A stretch of 41,332 nt of DNA, taken from assembly GCA_022567655.1 (NCBI GenBank), contig JADFGO010000009.1, positions 1 to 41,332 on the forward strand, in the 5' to 3' direction. Below, in pieces: positions 7,046 through 16,392 of this stretch. The notes beneath the pieces are model-generated. The model was not told where the DNA came from. It saw nothing but the letters and a program-made list of their open reading frames with translations, and did no database searches. Numbering within the stretch: the stretch's first letter is position 1; every line of letters begins with the position of its first letter. The translations under genes and the position numbers were made by a program. The DNA is from Candidatus Neomarinimicrobiota bacterium (lineage in GTDB: Bacteria > Fidelibacterota > SORT01).

Positions 7046-7381
7046 ATGGGATTGGAAACTATTAAATTGAGGGATCTCGAAGGTAAAGCCGTTAATATCT
7101 TTGAGGCGATAACGGTTATGGCGAAACGGGCAAGGCACATTAATAACGTCAGGCTCGCTGAAAAAGAGGAGATCCTTGACGGACATGATGATGATAACGA
7201 GGAATATATCACCGAACCTATGGTTCCTATAAACATGAAGAAGGAAACGAAAGTCGCTACGATAGCGTTAAATGAGTTTTTGAGGGGCGAAATCGAATTC
7301 GAGTACGTCGAGCCGATGCCGATATCGGAGGACGAAGTGGTTCAAGAATCAACCGGTGAGGATAAGCCGAGCGAAGATTAA
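7046..7381 (+). CDS. rpoZ: RNA polymerase omega subunit
   Basis: This 111-residue protein carries the omega/RPB6 core: NIFEAITVMAKRARHIN followed by a later ATIALNEFLRGEIEFEY helix-strand. Omega helps assemble the beta-prime subunit and in some bacteria mediates ppGpp response, which is apt given rel in the same run. An acidic insert (DGHDDDNEE, about residues 46-54) separates the two conserved helices, and the C-terminal tail is Glu/Asp rich. GGAG at 7031-7034 is the ribosome binding site. It lies 6 bases after gmk and 11 before coaBC. Confidence 0.9.
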   Translation: MGLETIKLRDLEGKAVNIFEAITVMAKRARHINNVRLAEKEEILDGHDDDNEEYITEPMVPINMKKETKVATIALNEFLRGEIEFEYVEPMPISEDEVVQESTGEDKPSED

Positions 7382-7392
7382 CTCAAAAATTC

Positions 7393-8595
7393 ATGAAGTT
7401 AGCGGGTCGAAATATAATATTAGGGGTTACAGGCGGGATAGCGATTTATAAATCGGCTTCCCTGCTTCGAAAACTCAGAGTGGAGGAAGGCGCCGACGTT
7501 CAGGTGATAATGACCGCCTCCGCCCTGAAATTCATGACTCCGTTGATATTTGAAACCTTTTCCGGCAAACCGGTCTGGACAAATCTATTCTCAGACTCCG
7601 AGATGGTCGGCGTGCGTCATGTGGATATATCGAAATGGGCCGATGCTGTACTGATCTGTCCGGCTACGGCAAACATAATAGGAAAAGCGGCAAACGGAAT
7701 TGCAGATGATCTGCTTTCCACGGTCATCTGCGACGCGGGAACGAAATCTATTTTCGCTGCTGCCATGGAATCCGGAATGTATAATAACCCTGTGGTAAAG
7801 GAAAACGTGAAGAGACTCAAGGATGCGGGTTTCGGATTCATAGAACCTGAAACCGGAGCGCTGGCATCGGGAGCGGAAGGAATAGGCAGGCTGGCTGACG
7901 AGGATACGATTATTCAGGCGCTGAAAAATCATTTGCCTTCCGGGACGCTCGAGGACAAGAAGATAATTGTCACAGCCGGTCCGACAAGGGAGTATATCGA
8001 TCCGGTAAGGTTTATATCAAATCCTTCGACCGGTAAAATGGGCTATGCGCTTGCTGACGCCGCTAGGAAAGCGGGCGCTGACGTCACATTGATCAGCGGT
8101 CCTGTAGATTTATCTGAACCGGTCGGCGTTGATGTGAAGAGAGTCACGACTGTCGAAGAAATGAAAAACGCTCTTTTAGAAAAATTTGCGGATTGCGACG
8201 CTCTACTTATGGCTGCCGCAGTCGGGGATTACGCTCCGTCGGAAGTCTATGAGCAAAAGATAAAAAAGAACGGCGAGGATCTGACACTGAAATTAAGACG
8301 GACAGAAGATATATTAAAGACGGTAAAAAGCCTGAAAAAGAATAAGATTGTTATCGGATTTAGTGTTGAGACCGAAAAGTTAACGGAAAATTCTAAATCC
8401 AAATTGAAAGAGAAGGGTCTTGATCTGATTATTGCCAACAATCCAAATGAAAACGGCGCCGGTTTCGCCCACGACACCAACAAAGTTTCTATTATCGACT
8501 CGAAAGGAGAGATAGAAGAGTTAGATCTGATGAGCAAGCAGGAGCTCTCAGCTGTTATTATTGACAAGCTCTCAATTTTATTAAACGGGAGTTGA
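7393..8595 (+). CDS. coaBC: Bifunctional phosphopantothenoylcysteine decarboxylase / phosphopantothenate-cysteine ligase
   Basis: The 400-residue protein has an FMN-dependent CoaC domain (about 1-180) and a CTP-dependent CoaB domain (about 188-400), giving two steps of coenzyme A synthesis. CoaC shows GGIAIYK, the catalytic His76 (VRHVD) and PATANIIGK. CoaB shows TAGPTREYIDPVRFISN, AAAVGDYAP and KIKK. Two CoaC positions differ from the E. coli pattern: the PAMN motif reads AAME (Glu126), and the flap ACG motif reads ASG (Ser159), replacing Asn125 and Cys158 of E. coli. Similar substitutions occur in other phyla as I recall, so loss of function is not implied. It is tightly placed between rpoZ and the UDG gene. 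Confidence 0.93.
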   Translation: MKLAGRNIILGVTGGIAIYKSASLLRKLRVEEGADVQVIMTASALKFMTPLIFETFSGKPVWTNLFSDSEMVGVRHVDISKWADAVLICPATANIIGKAANGIADDLLSTVICDAGTKSIFAAAMESGMYNNPVVKENVKRLKDAGFGFIEPETGALASGAEGIGRLADEDTIIQALKNHLPSGTLEDKKIIVTAGPTREYIDPVRFISNPSTGKMGYALADAARKAGADVTLISGPVDLSEPVGVDVKRVTTVEEMKNALLEKFADCDALLMAAAVGDYAPSEVYEQKIKKNGEDLTLKLRRTEDILKTVKSLKKNKIVIGFSVETEKLTENSKSKLKEKGLDLIIANNPNENGAGFAHDTNKVSIIDSKGEIEELDLMSKQELSAVIIDKLSILLNGS

Positions 8596-8598
8596 CGA

Positions 8599-9297
8599 TT
8601 GCCCGATCCGATTAAAGTAAAGGCAGCACGCTATCTTCAGCAGCAATCAGAAATCTACGGTCCGGAGTTACTAACAGACGGGAGATTGGTGAAACATTCC
8701 GATGAAGTTTCCCCTAATGACGCAGCTGAGGCTCTTGAATCGTTTTACAAGGAAATAAACGGCTGTCTGCTCTGTTCCTTAGGGAAAACACGCACGAAAT
8801 TCGTATTCGGCGTGGGAAACCCGAACGCGGACCTGATGCTTATCGGAGAAGCGCCCGGGAGGGATGAAGACCTGAAAGGCGAACCTTTCGTAGGAAGAGC
8901 CGGACAGTTGTTGGATAAAATACTTTCCGCTATTAACTTGTCGAGAGAGGAAGTATATATAGCTAACGTATTGAAATGCCGCCCCCCAAATAACAGAGAT
9001 CCGTTGAAAACAGAATCTGACACATGCAAACCTTACCTCCTGAGGCAGATCGAGATCATAAAACCGAAAATAATTCTGGCGCTCGGAAGGATTGCGGGAG
9101 TCTGGTTGACCGGAGAAGATATGTCGCTCGGTGCGATGCGCGGTAAGACTTTTTCATTTGGGGATAGTGAACTTATGGTAACATATCACCCCGCAGCCCT
9201 TCTGCGTAATCCCGGCTGGAAGAGACCGTGCTGGGAGGATATGCAGAGAGTGCAAAAACGATACTTAGAACTGACCGGGAATAAGGGTGCATCATAA
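8599..9297 (+). CDS. Family 4 uracil-DNA glycosylase (4Fe-4S)
   Basis: This 232-residue enzyme should remove uracil from DNA as the first step of base excision repair. Motif 1 is GEAPGRDED (residues 83-91), followed by GEPFVGRAGQLLD. Motif 2 is HPAALLRNP with His197. Four cysteines expected to bind the iron-sulfur cluster are Cys56, Cys59, Cys127 and Cys143, the pattern of family 4 (thermophile-type) enzymes. The start is TTG at 8599, three bases after the coaBC stop, with GGGAG at 8587-8591 well placed. It has about 50 extra residues at the N-terminus before the first Cys pair. The gene ends one base before the dnaB ATG. Confidence 0.92.
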   Translation: MPDPIKVKAARYLQQQSEIYGPELLTDGRLVKHSDEVSPNDAAEALESFYKEINGCLLCSLGKTRTKFVFGVGNPNADLMLIGEAPGRDEDLKGEPFVGRAGQLLDKILSAINLSREEVYIANVLKCRPPNNRDPLKTESDTCKPYLLRQIEIIKPKIILALGRIAGVWLTGEDMSLGAMRGKTFSFGDSELMVTYHPAALLRNPGWKRPCWEDMQRVQKRYLELTGNKGAS

Positions 9298-9298
9298 G

Positions 9299-10678
9299 AT
9301 GGCTGAATCTAAGTCCACGCAAGCGATAGTGCCGCCTCACTCAAAGGAAGCCGAGGAGTCTGTTCTCGGCGCCATGATGATGAGTAAAGAGGTTACTTTC
9401 AAGGTATTCGAGCGTATTTGGGATTCCACCGTGTTTTACTTTGACGTGCACCGGTTTATTTTTACGGCGATGAGGGAGCTATTCGACGATGCGTCGCCGA
9501 TAGATCAGATAACCGTATCGGATAAACTGAAACAGCAAAACATGCTCGAAAAGGTAGGCGGCAGCTATTTCGTCACGGGGCTTCTCGAGAGCACTCCTTC
9601 GGTATCGAACGCAGACTATTATATAGATATCGTCATAGAGAAGGCTCTCCTAAGAAGAATTATTTCACTCGGAGTCACCATGACCGCAGATGGATATGGG
9701 GCTTCCGAAGGAGCTCCGGAACTCATCGAGCGATATGAGCAGAAGATATATCAGCTGACCGAAGGCAGGTGGGACAGCTCGTTCCGTCCGATAGAGCCGA
9801 TCATTCACGAGACGATGGAACATCTCGATAAAATATCCAAGTCTAAGGGGTTCGTCACCGGTATTGCCAGCGGTTACGCGGATCTCGATAAGAAAACAGC
9901 GGGATTTCAGAACTCGAACCTTGCCATCATAGCTGCCCGTCCGTCGATGGGGAAGACGTCTCTCGCGCTATCGATAGCGAAAAATATCGCTCTGAACGAC
10001 AAAATTCCTGTCGGCTTCTTCAGTCTTGAAATGTCTGCCCAGGAGATAGCGCTCAGGCTGTTATGCATGGAAGCAAGAGTAAATTCACACGACGTGAAGA
10101 TCAAAAAACATTCGAGTCAGGAACATACCCGTTTGATAAACGCCAGCAATAAACTTTATAAATCACCTATTTTTATCGATGATACACCCGGCATAACTCC
10201 CTTAGAATTAAGGGCAAAAGCGAGGCGACTTAAATCAGAACATGATGTGGGTATAATCTTCCTGGACTATATACAACTTATGACGGGTTCAGGGAGATCG
10301 GAGAACAGGCAGCAGGAGATATCGATGATTTCCCGCTCTCTCAAAGCTACGGCAAAAGAGCTCGACATCCCCTTGGTTGCCCTTTCGCAACTTTCGCGAG
10401 CGCCTGAACAGAGGGGAACAAAAGACCGCCGTCCGCAGCTCTCCGACCTGAGGGAAAGCGGTGCATTGGAGCAGGACGCAGACCTCGTTCTTTTCATATA
10501 CAACGAGCAGGTATATAATAAATACGAAGAAGGTTACGAGCAGCCGAAGGAAGCTCTGGCCGAAATCATTATCGGCAAACAGAGGAACGGTCCCACCGGC
10601 ACTATTTTTCTCACATTCCTCAGCGAGTACGCTAAGTTCGAAAGTAAGGCATTGGATTACGAAGCTCCTCCATTTTGA
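9299..10678 (+). CDS. dnaB: Replicative DNA helicase
   Basis: The 459-residue protein matches DnaB in length and layout. An N-terminal helical domain starts VPPHSKEAEESVLGAMM and is followed by a RecA-like motor. Walker A is ARPSMGKTS with Lys219; Walker B is FLDYIQLM with Asp323. Further hallmarks are FSLEMSAQEI, LSQLSRAPEQR and SDLRESGALEQDAD. No intein interrupts these motifs, although DnaB often carries one. DnaB unwinds DNA at the replication fork. I prefer ATG 9299; a GTG at 9287 overlaps the upstream gene and would add four residues. A rel gene follows after 12 bases. Confidence 0.95.
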   Translation: MAESKSTQAIVPPHSKEAEESVLGAMMMSKEVTFKVFERIWDSTVFYFDVHRFIFTAMRELFDDASPIDQITVSDKLKQQNMLEKVGGSYFVTGLLESTPSVSNADYYIDIVIEKALLRRIISLGVTMTADGYGASEGAPELIERYEQKIYQLTEGRWDSSFRPIEPIIHETMEHLDKISKSKGFVTGIASGYADLDKKTAGFQNSNLAIIAARPSMGKTSLALSIAKNIALNDKIPVGFFSLEMSAQEIALRLLCMEARVNSHDVKIKKHSSQEHTRLINASNKLYKSPIFIDDTPGITPLELRAKARRLKSEHDVGIIFLDYIQLMTGSGRSENRQQEISMISRSLKATAKELDIPLVALSQLSRAPEQRGTKDRRPQLSDLRESGALEQDADLVLFIYNEQVYNKYEEGYEQPKEALAEIIIGKQRNGPTGTIFLTFLSEYAKFESKALDYEAPPF

Positions 10679-10690
10679 GGATAAATAAAT

Positions 10691-12871
10691 TTGATTCAAG
10701 TATTAGAAGCAATCGAGAAGAGAGTAAAGCCGAAGTATCCGCGAAAATTTCGCAAACTTCTCAGCAGCATAGTATATCAAATAAGCGGTAAAAACGAAGA
10801 AGCTCTCTGGGAAGCCTACACGTTTGCCCGCCGAGCGCATAAGGGTCAACTCCGTCTGTCCGGAGAACCGTATTTCGAACACTGCTATCAAACCGCTCTG
10901 AACCTCACCCGAATGAATATGGATGTGGTAACAATCATCGGTGGATTGCTTCATGACGTGTTAGAAGATACAAATGTAACTATCGAGGATATTACAGAAA
11001 GCTTTGGCGAGGAAGTCAGCCGGCTCGTCAACGGCGTCACAAAAATCTCAGAGCTGGATTATCAAAGCAATGAGGAAAAGCAGGCCGGTAACTTCAGGAA
11101 GATGCTTTTTTCGGTCATTGAAGACATTCGTGTGATTATCATTAAGTTTGCCGACCGCTTGCATAACATGCAAACTCTTGAACATCTCCCGGCGAAGAAG
11201 GCAAAACGAATAGCTCTTGAAACGAGGGACGTGTACGCTCCGCTTGCACATCGGCTCGGCATGGGTAGAATTAAATGGGAACTTGAGGACCTATCGCTGA
11301 AAGTGCTTGAGAAGGAAGCATACGATAATATCGATAAAAGGGTTAAGGACAGACGGGGTGAGCGTGAGCGGTATATTCGAAAAGTAGCAAAACCGTTGAA
11401 AAACAAGCTGAAAGATGCGAATATCAAAGCGGAAATTTCCGGTCGCCCTAAGCATTTTTACAGTATTCACGGCAAGATGACACGGAGGCAGAAACCGTTT
11501 GAGGAAATATACGATCTCTTCGCAATCAGGGTGGTGGTTGAAACTATATCGGAATGTTACGCGACACTGGGACTTGTGCACGCAATGTACAAGCCGGTCG
11601 CGGAACGGTTTAAGGATTTTATAGCGATTCCCAAAGCGAACGGCTATCAATCTGTTCACACTACTATCATGGGCCCGGGTGGTAAAATTGTAGAACTGCA
11701 GATTCGTACGCATGAAATGGACCGTACCGCCGAAGAGGGTATAGCGGCACACTGGCGATATAAAGAGGGGAATTCCGATGATGAAGACCTCGATCAGTAT
11801 ATGAAATGGCTCAGAGATCTGATCGAATCCCTTCAGAGCGAAGACTCCGATCCTTCAGAATTTATGCAGTCTCTTAAGATCGATCTATTCAATGATGAAA
11901 TATTCGCGTTTACGCCGAAGGGTGAGTTAAAACAGATGCCGATAGGGTCAACGCCTGTAGATTTCGCGTATGCGGTACATACAGAGGTCGGGAATCATTG
12001 TATCGGAGCCAAAGTAAACGGCAAGATGGTTCCTTTGAACACGAAATTGTCGAGCGGGGATTCCGTTGAGATAATCACGAGCGACTCACAAACGCCGAAT
12101 CCGGCCCATCTTAAATTCGTGATAACCGGCAAGGCGAGAAGCCGAATCAAGAGATGGGTGAACAATGAGAGACGGGAACAGGCGATAAAGCTCGGCAAAG
12201 AGATGATTGATAAGGAGTTCAAGCGGAAAAAGATCGCAAAAGCGGGTAAACGAATTGAAGCTGCCCTGAGTTCAACAGATTTCGACACTATTGAAAACCT
12301 GCAAAGAGCCGTCGGTTCCGGAAATTATGCTATCGAAAAACTCCTCAGAATCGTAAATCCTTCGGAGGTCAAGGAAAAAGTGAAAGGTGAGGAGGAAGGG
12401 AAAAGGAGCTTCCTTGCGCGAGCGCGGAAACGGGTCAAGGGAATCAAGGTGCAGGGTATGAACAACATTATGATCAATTTCGGTAAATGTTGTCAGCCGA
12501 TTCCCGGTGATGATATAATAGGATTTATTACAAGGGGAAAGGGAGTCACGATTCATCGCGTGGACTGTAAGGATTCTGCTCACTTATTCGGCTCTCAGGA
12601 CAGGTCAATAGAAGTTGAATGGGACACGGGTAAAAAGGACGAATTTCTCGTACGCGTAAAGATTGAGGGACGGGAGAGGAAACATTTCCTGAGAGACCTC
12701 ACGGAGGTAATATCTTCCACAAACACCAACATACTCAGTCTTGACCTTGAGGTAGTTGAAGCGATAGCGAGCGTGAACCTTGTGATTCAGGTTCGTGACC
12801 TCAAACACTTCAACAACGTGAGCAAGAAAATTGTTGATATTAATGGGATAATCACGGTTGAAAGAGGATGA
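10691..12871 (+). CDS. rel: Bifunctional (p)ppGpp synthetase/hydrolase
   Basis: This 726-residue Rel/SpoT-type enzyme controls the stringent response. The hydrolase HD domain is intact: His64, the HDVLED motif (His88-Asp89, Glu92-Asp93) and FADRLHNMQTL. The synthetase domain has the RFKD motif (306-309) typical of bifunctional enzymes rather than the EXDD of RelA, plus KANGYQSVHT and ELQIRT. A TGS domain (IFAFTPKGEL) follows, then a zinc-finger-like CCQPIPGD region and a C-terminal ACT domain. The start is TTG at 10691 with GAGG at 10677-10680. The clean HD motif argues against a synthetase-only RelA. Confidence 0.95.
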   Translation: MIQVLEAIEKRVKPKYPRKFRKLLSSIVYQISGKNEEALWEAYTFARRAHKGQLRLSGEPYFEHCYQTALNLTRMNMDVVTIIGGLLHDVLEDTNVTIEDITESFGEEVSRLVNGVTKISELDYQSNEEKQAGNFRKMLFSVIEDIRVIIIKFADRLHNMQTLEHLPAKKAKRIALETRDVYAPLAHRLGMGRIKWELEDLSLKVLEKEAYDNIDKRVKDRRGERERYIRKVAKPLKNKLKDANIKAEISGRPKHFYSIHGKMTRRQKPFEEIYDLFAIRVVVETISECYATLGLVHAMYKPVAERFKDFIAIPKANGYQSVHTTIMGPGGKIVELQIRTHEMDRTAEEGIAAHWRYKEGNSDDEDLDQYMKWLRDLIESLQSEDSDPSEFMQSLKIDLFNDEIFAFTPKGELKQMPIGSTPVDFAYAVHTEVGNHCIGAKVNGKMVPLNTKLSSGDSVEIITSDSQTPNPAHLKFVITGKARSRIKRWVNNERREQAIKLGKEMIDKEFKRKKIAKAGKRIEAALSSTDFDTIENLQRAVGSGNYAIEKLLRIVNPSEVKEKVKGEEEGKRSFLARARKRVKGIKVQGMNNIMINFGKCCQPIPGDDIIGFITRGKGVTIHRVDCKDSAHLFGSQDRSIEVEWDTGKKDEFLVRVKIEGRERKHFLRDLTEVISSTNTNILSLDLEVVEAIASVNLVIQVRDLKHFNNVSKKIVDINGIITVERG

Positions 12872-12952
12872 TTAAATTAGCTTGAAGCTGATGAACCTGT
12901 TATTTATTTTAAGTTTACATATAAATGCAATAATTTTAACAAGGAATGAGTG

Positions 12953-13279
12953 ATGAGTTCAATTACTTATACCAAGCGGGACGTTGCCAGAAGAACCGCA
13001 AGGAAGCTGGGTCTCAAGATTTACATGGTTGAAGAGATAGTGGATGGCGTGTTCATGACGCTCAGAGAGATGATGAGTGAACCTTCACCTCAAATAAGAA
13101 TTGAAGTTCGAAATTTTGGCGTGTTCGAGGTAAAGCCGACAAAGGCGAAGCCGAAAGCTAGGAATCCACGCACAAATGAGATCATCCATGTCCCGCCGAG
13201 AAGAAAAACTCACTTCAGACCCGGTAAATTACTCAAAACGACATTGAGGCTACCCCTGGATTCCCTGAAGGGATTTTAA
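12953..13279 (+). CDS. HU/IHF-family DNA-binding protein
   Basis: The 108-residue protein has the HU fold signatures: an N-terminal helical pair (YTKRDVARRTARKLGL) and the beta-arm region RNFGVFEVKPTKAKPKARNPRT with the DNA-contacting Pro in RNPRT. HU proteins bend and compact DNA as dimers. AAGGA at 12941-12945 favours ATG 12953 over GTG 12950. A basic, Pro-containing tail (about residues 80-108) makes it longer than a standard 90-residue HU. The 80 bases upstream are AT-rich and probably contain its own promoter. I cannot say whether it is the main HU or a variant. Confidence 0.88.
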   Translation: MSSITYTKRDVARRTARKLGLKIYMVEEIVDGVFMTLREMMSEPSPQIRIEVRNFGVFEVKPTKAKPKARNPRTNEIIHVPPRRKTHFRPGKLLKTTLRLPLDSLKGF

Positions 13280-13343
13280 AGCAACGGGCTCAGATTTCGG
13301 TGATGCAGCCTGACAGCATTTGAAAGTCAGCTAACTGAAGGGT

Positions 13344-13775
13344 ATGTATTTGGAAAAGCCCGGACGCATTTTAGGAATCGATTATGGAGAAAAGAGGGTC
13401 GGTCTCGCCATTACGGACCCATTAGCGATTACCGCACGCGGGTTCGAGACAATTTTCAACAAAGACAGGAAAGAATTACTTAAATCTCTTCAGAGTATAA
13501 TTTCATCCAACGAGATTAAAAAGATCGTAGTCGGTATTCCTTATTCACTTAACGGCAATAAAGGACCGATGGCGGAGGTCGTAGAAGAGTTCACGCGCGA
13601 TCTTTCTTCGTTCACGGAAGTAAAGGTTGATACTTGGTCTGAGGAATTCTCATCCGAAGACGCAAAGACGGCTCTAAGACAAATCGGGGTCGACTACAGG
13701 AAGAACAAGGGAGAGATCGATAAAATGGCTGCTGCGCTAATTTTGCGCTCCTACCTTGACCATCATGCCGGTTAA
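13344..13775 (+). CDS. ruvX: YqgF/RuvX-family Holliday junction resolvase-like nuclease
   Basis: This 143-residue RNase H-fold protein shows GIDYGEKRVGLAIT with catalytic Asp13, VVGIPYSLNGNKGP, DTWSEEFSSEDA and KGEIDKMAAALIL with a late Asp. These are the motifs of YqgF/RuvX, linked to pre-16S rRNA end processing and possibly junction resolution. ATG at 13344 is only one or two bases after GAAGGG, so TTG at 13350 (removing two residues) has better spacing and may be used. The 3' end overlaps the start of the next gene by 11 bases, suggesting coupling. Confidence 0.9.
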   Translation: MYLEKPGRILGIDYGEKRVGLAITDPLAITARGFETIFNKDRKELLKSLQSIISSNEIKKIVVGIPYSLNGNKGPMAEVVEEFTRDLSSFTEVKVDTWSEEFSSEDAKTALRQIGVDYRKNKGEIDKMAAALILRSYLDHHAG

Positions 13776-14799
13776 ATCTACGAAAAAAAAGGATCGGGCG
13801 TTAAGGGTAGGTATCATCGGTCTGGGCGGGATAGTTCAGACGACACATCTACCGATTTTAAAGGGCATGGATGACATAGAAGTGCACGCCGTTTGTGACT
13901 CTAATGAGCAAAAAGCGTCATGGGTATCGGAAAAATTCCATGTACCGAACGTTTATACCGATGTTGACCGGATTGTGATGTCCGAAGAGATTGATGCCGT
14001 AATCATCTCCACACCGAACAATCTTCATTATCCAATGGCGACAAGAGCGCTGAAAACCGGAAAGGCGGTCTTTATTGAAAAGCCGGTGGCTAAGAATCTG
14101 AAAGAAACGATAGCCCTCTCCAAATTGGCTAAATCAACAGGGAAACTCGTAATGGTCGGTATGAATCAACGCTTTCGACAGGATGTCGAGATTCTCAAGA
14201 ATTTTGTGGATTCAGGCGAGCTCGGTGAAGTGTTTTACGTTAAAAGCGGCTGGATGATCCATAGGGCTATCCTCGACCGGAACAGGTGGTACTACAGAAA
14301 AAAGGTCTCCGGCGGCGGAGTGTTGATAGACCTTGGTGTGCAGCTTTTCGACCTATGCCTGTGGATAATCGGAAATCCCCCACTCAAATCGGTTTCGTGT
14401 AACATGTTCAACAAGGCTTCCGGATTGGAAGTAGAAGACTCAGCCGCGGTTCAATTGGTATGCGCCGGCGGGGAGACTATTAACGTAGAGGTAACATGGT
14501 CATTGATGACCGAAAAGGAAGTAACGTATACAAATATCTTCGGGACGGACGGCGGAGCTCTCTTGAATCCGCTCAGGATACATAAAGAGCTTGCCGGTAA
14601 CCTTGTCAACGTGACTCCTGATAAACCGATAGACCGCAAGCAAATCCGGAAATCCTACGAAAATGAGCTGCAGCATTTTGCCGATTGCCTTCTCAGCGGA
14701 ATAAAATGTCGTTCGTCCATAGACGATTCGATACATTCGATGAAAGCTCTTGATGCCGCTTACAGGTCTGCGTCGACCGGCAAACAGATCCGTTTATAA
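13765..14799 (+). CDS. Gfo/Idh/MocA-family oxidoreductase
   Basis: The 344-residue protein has the Rossmann signature GIIGLGGIVQTTH (about residues 16-28) and the EKPVAK motif (Glu105, Lys106, Pro107), with Lys106 the usual catalytic lysine. The C-terminal alpha/beta domain binds substrate, normally a sugar, inositol or nucleotide-sugar. NAD(P) dependence is known for the family, but the substrate cannot be read from sequence. ATG 13765 overlaps ruvX; a TTG at 13756 is an alternative. It lies between ruvX and lnt, which gives no clear hint about the substrate. Confidence 0.88.
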   Translation: MPVKSTKKKDRALRVGIIGLGGIVQTTHLPILKGMDDIEVHAVCDSNEQKASWVSEKFHVPNVYTDVDRIVMSEEIDAVIISTPNNLHYPMATRALKTGKAVFIEKPVAKNLKETIALSKLAKSTGKLVMVGMNQRFRQDVEILKNFVDSGELGEVFYVKSGWMIHRAILDRNRWYYRKKVSGGGVLIDLGVQLFDLCLWIIGNPPLKSVSCNMFNKASGLEVEDSAAVQLVCAGGETINVEVTWSLMTEKEVTYTNIFGTDGGALLNPLRIHKELAGNLVNVTPDKPIDRKQIRKSYENELQHFADCLLSGIKCRSSIDDSIHSMKALDAAYRSASTGKQIRL

Positions 14800-14814
14800 T
14801 CAGCCGGAAGCAGA

Positions 14815-16392
14815 TTGAACGAATTATCATCGACCGACGAGAGATTAAATCTTGTGTACGAAAAAAGGGTGGATTATGCCTTATTAGGGTTTTTTGCTCT
14901 GACTTTCGGCGGCGCTTTCCCCCCCCTTAACGCCGGATACTTATCGTGGATCTCGTTCGTTCCTTACTTCTTTTTTCTCGAACGGAATATCTACTCCGGA
15001 ATATTCAGGAAAAACTTCGCTGCCGGTTACGCAGCGAATTTGCTGATAGTTTACTGGATCGCCGCAAACTCCGGCGCCGCTCTGCCCGTTGCGTATTTCA
15101 CGCTCTTCGGCTCTCTGGCGATACTTGCGCTCTGGTTTACGCTGTACGGGTGGGCTCAATCCCGTTTGTGGAGAATATGGGGTGAGAAAACGATCTGGAC
15201 AGCGCCTCTGTTATGGGTCGGAATAGAGTTCATAAGGTCGCACGGTTCGCTTGCGTTTCCATGGACGATGGTCGCCAACACGCAGACTTCATATACCAAC
15301 CTGATACAGATCTCATCAGTTACGGGCGCCTGGGGAGTTTCATTTATGATAATTTTGGTGAACGTCTTCTTTTACCAGGCGGTAAAATCGATCGCTCGCT
15401 TAAAAAGGGCTCTTGTTTACCTGTCGGCGGCGGTTTTGACTCTTTCGTCGGTTTGGATTTACGGCTTTTATGTCATGGATGATGCGGATGAGCTGCTCGA
15501 CGGGACTGAAAAATCCATCAAGGTAAGTATCGTACAGCCGAATCTCGACCCGAAGGAGAAATGGGACGTAACTAAAAGGGACGAGGTTTACGATTTATAC
15601 AGCAGGCTTTATGCTGAGGCGGCATTGACGAAACCTGATCTGATCATCTGGCCCGAGACGGCAACCCCTGCGTACCTCAGAGCCAATAAAGACAATAGAT
15701 TGGACCAAATTCTGTCAATGGTAGATTCATTTAATGTTCCTCTGTTAACGGGTACGTTGGATTACAAATTCTCAAGCGATGGAAAAACCAGGAAATACAA
15801 TTCCGCTTTTCTGCTTCGTCCCGGTTCGAGAAGAATCGAGAGTTACAGCAAGATTCACCTCGTTCCGTTCGCGGAAAAAGTACCCTTCGAGGATAGATTT
15901 CCTATTCTCTCCCTGATTGATCTCGGTCAGGCGAATTTCTCACAGGGAACCGAACTAACGGTCTTTGATCTGTCGGGCAAGAAATTTTCGGTTGAGATAT
16001 GCTTCGAGTCGGTCTTTCCTTCGCTCGCCCGCAAGTTTATTCAGCGGGGAGCGGAGCTCATAGTTATAATAACCAACGACGCATGGTTCGGGAACACGTC
16101 GGGGCCGTATCAACACGCGCAGACGGCTGTTATGCGTGCGGTAGAGAACAGGCGCGCTGTCGCCCGCTGTGCAAACACGGGTATTTCCGAACTCATTGAC
16201 CCGTATGGCCGGATAATCGATTCTATTCGATTGAACGAGAGGGGAGTTCTTACGGGTGAGTTGAAATTGTTGAACATAGAGACCTACTATGCCCGTCACG
16301 GCGATTATCTGGGCTGGATCACCGCCGGTCTAAGCGTTTTACTTATGTTGTCAACACTGCAAAGGGTCAGGGTGAAAAAAAGTGCTTCATAA
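14815..16392 (+). CDS. lnt: Apolipoprotein N-acyltransferase
   Basis: Lnt adds the third acyl chain to lipoproteins in the inner membrane. The 525-residue protein has several N-terminal membrane helices (about 25-210), a periplasmic nitrilase domain (about 235-480) and a last membrane helix near 495-515. The catalytic triad is visible as Glu281 (WPETATP), Lys346 (YSKIHLVPFAE) and Cys396 (VEICFESVFP), close in spacing to E. coli Glu267-Lys335-Cys387. The start is TTG at 14815. It overlaps the next gene by 11 bases. Several lipobox proteins in this window (M49, SPOR, TPR) are likely substrates. Confidence 0.95.
   Translation: MNELSSTDERLNLVYEKRVDYALLGFFALTFGGAFPPLNAGYLSWISFVPYFFFLERNIYSGIFRKNFAAGYAANLLIVYWIAANSGAALPVAYFTLFGSLAILALWFTLYGWAQSRLWRIWGEKTIWTAPLLWVGIEFIRSHGSLAFPWTMVANTQTSYTNLIQISSVTGAWGVSFMIILVNVFFYQAVKSIARLKRALVYLSAAVLTLSSVWIYGFYVMDDADELLDGTEKSIKVSIVQPNLDPKEKWDVTKRDEVYDLYSRLYAEAALTKPDLIIWPETATPAYLRANKDNRLDQILSMVDSFNVPLLTGTLDYKFSSDGKTRKYNSAFLLRPGSRRIESYSKIHLVPFAEKVPFEDRFPILSLIDLGQANFSQGTELTVFDLSGKKFSVEICFESVFPSLARKFIQRGAELIVIITNDAWFGNTSGPYQHAQTAVMRAVENRRAVARCANTGISELIDPYGRIIDSIRLNERGVLTGELKLLNIETYYARHGDYLGWITAGLSVLLMLSTLQRVRVKKSAS

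Noticed and set aside
6628-7236. 202-codon minus-strand frame across gmk and rpoZ
   Set aside because: Antisense shadow of two certain genes; Ser/Leu-rich with no family resemblance.
9299-10678. Intein in dnaB
   Set aside because: DnaB often hosts inteins, but the helicase motifs run without interruption and the length is normal.
10691-12871. Synthetase-only RelA
   Set aside because: The hydrolase HDVLED motif is intact and the synthetase motif is RFKD, both typical of the bifunctional enzyme.
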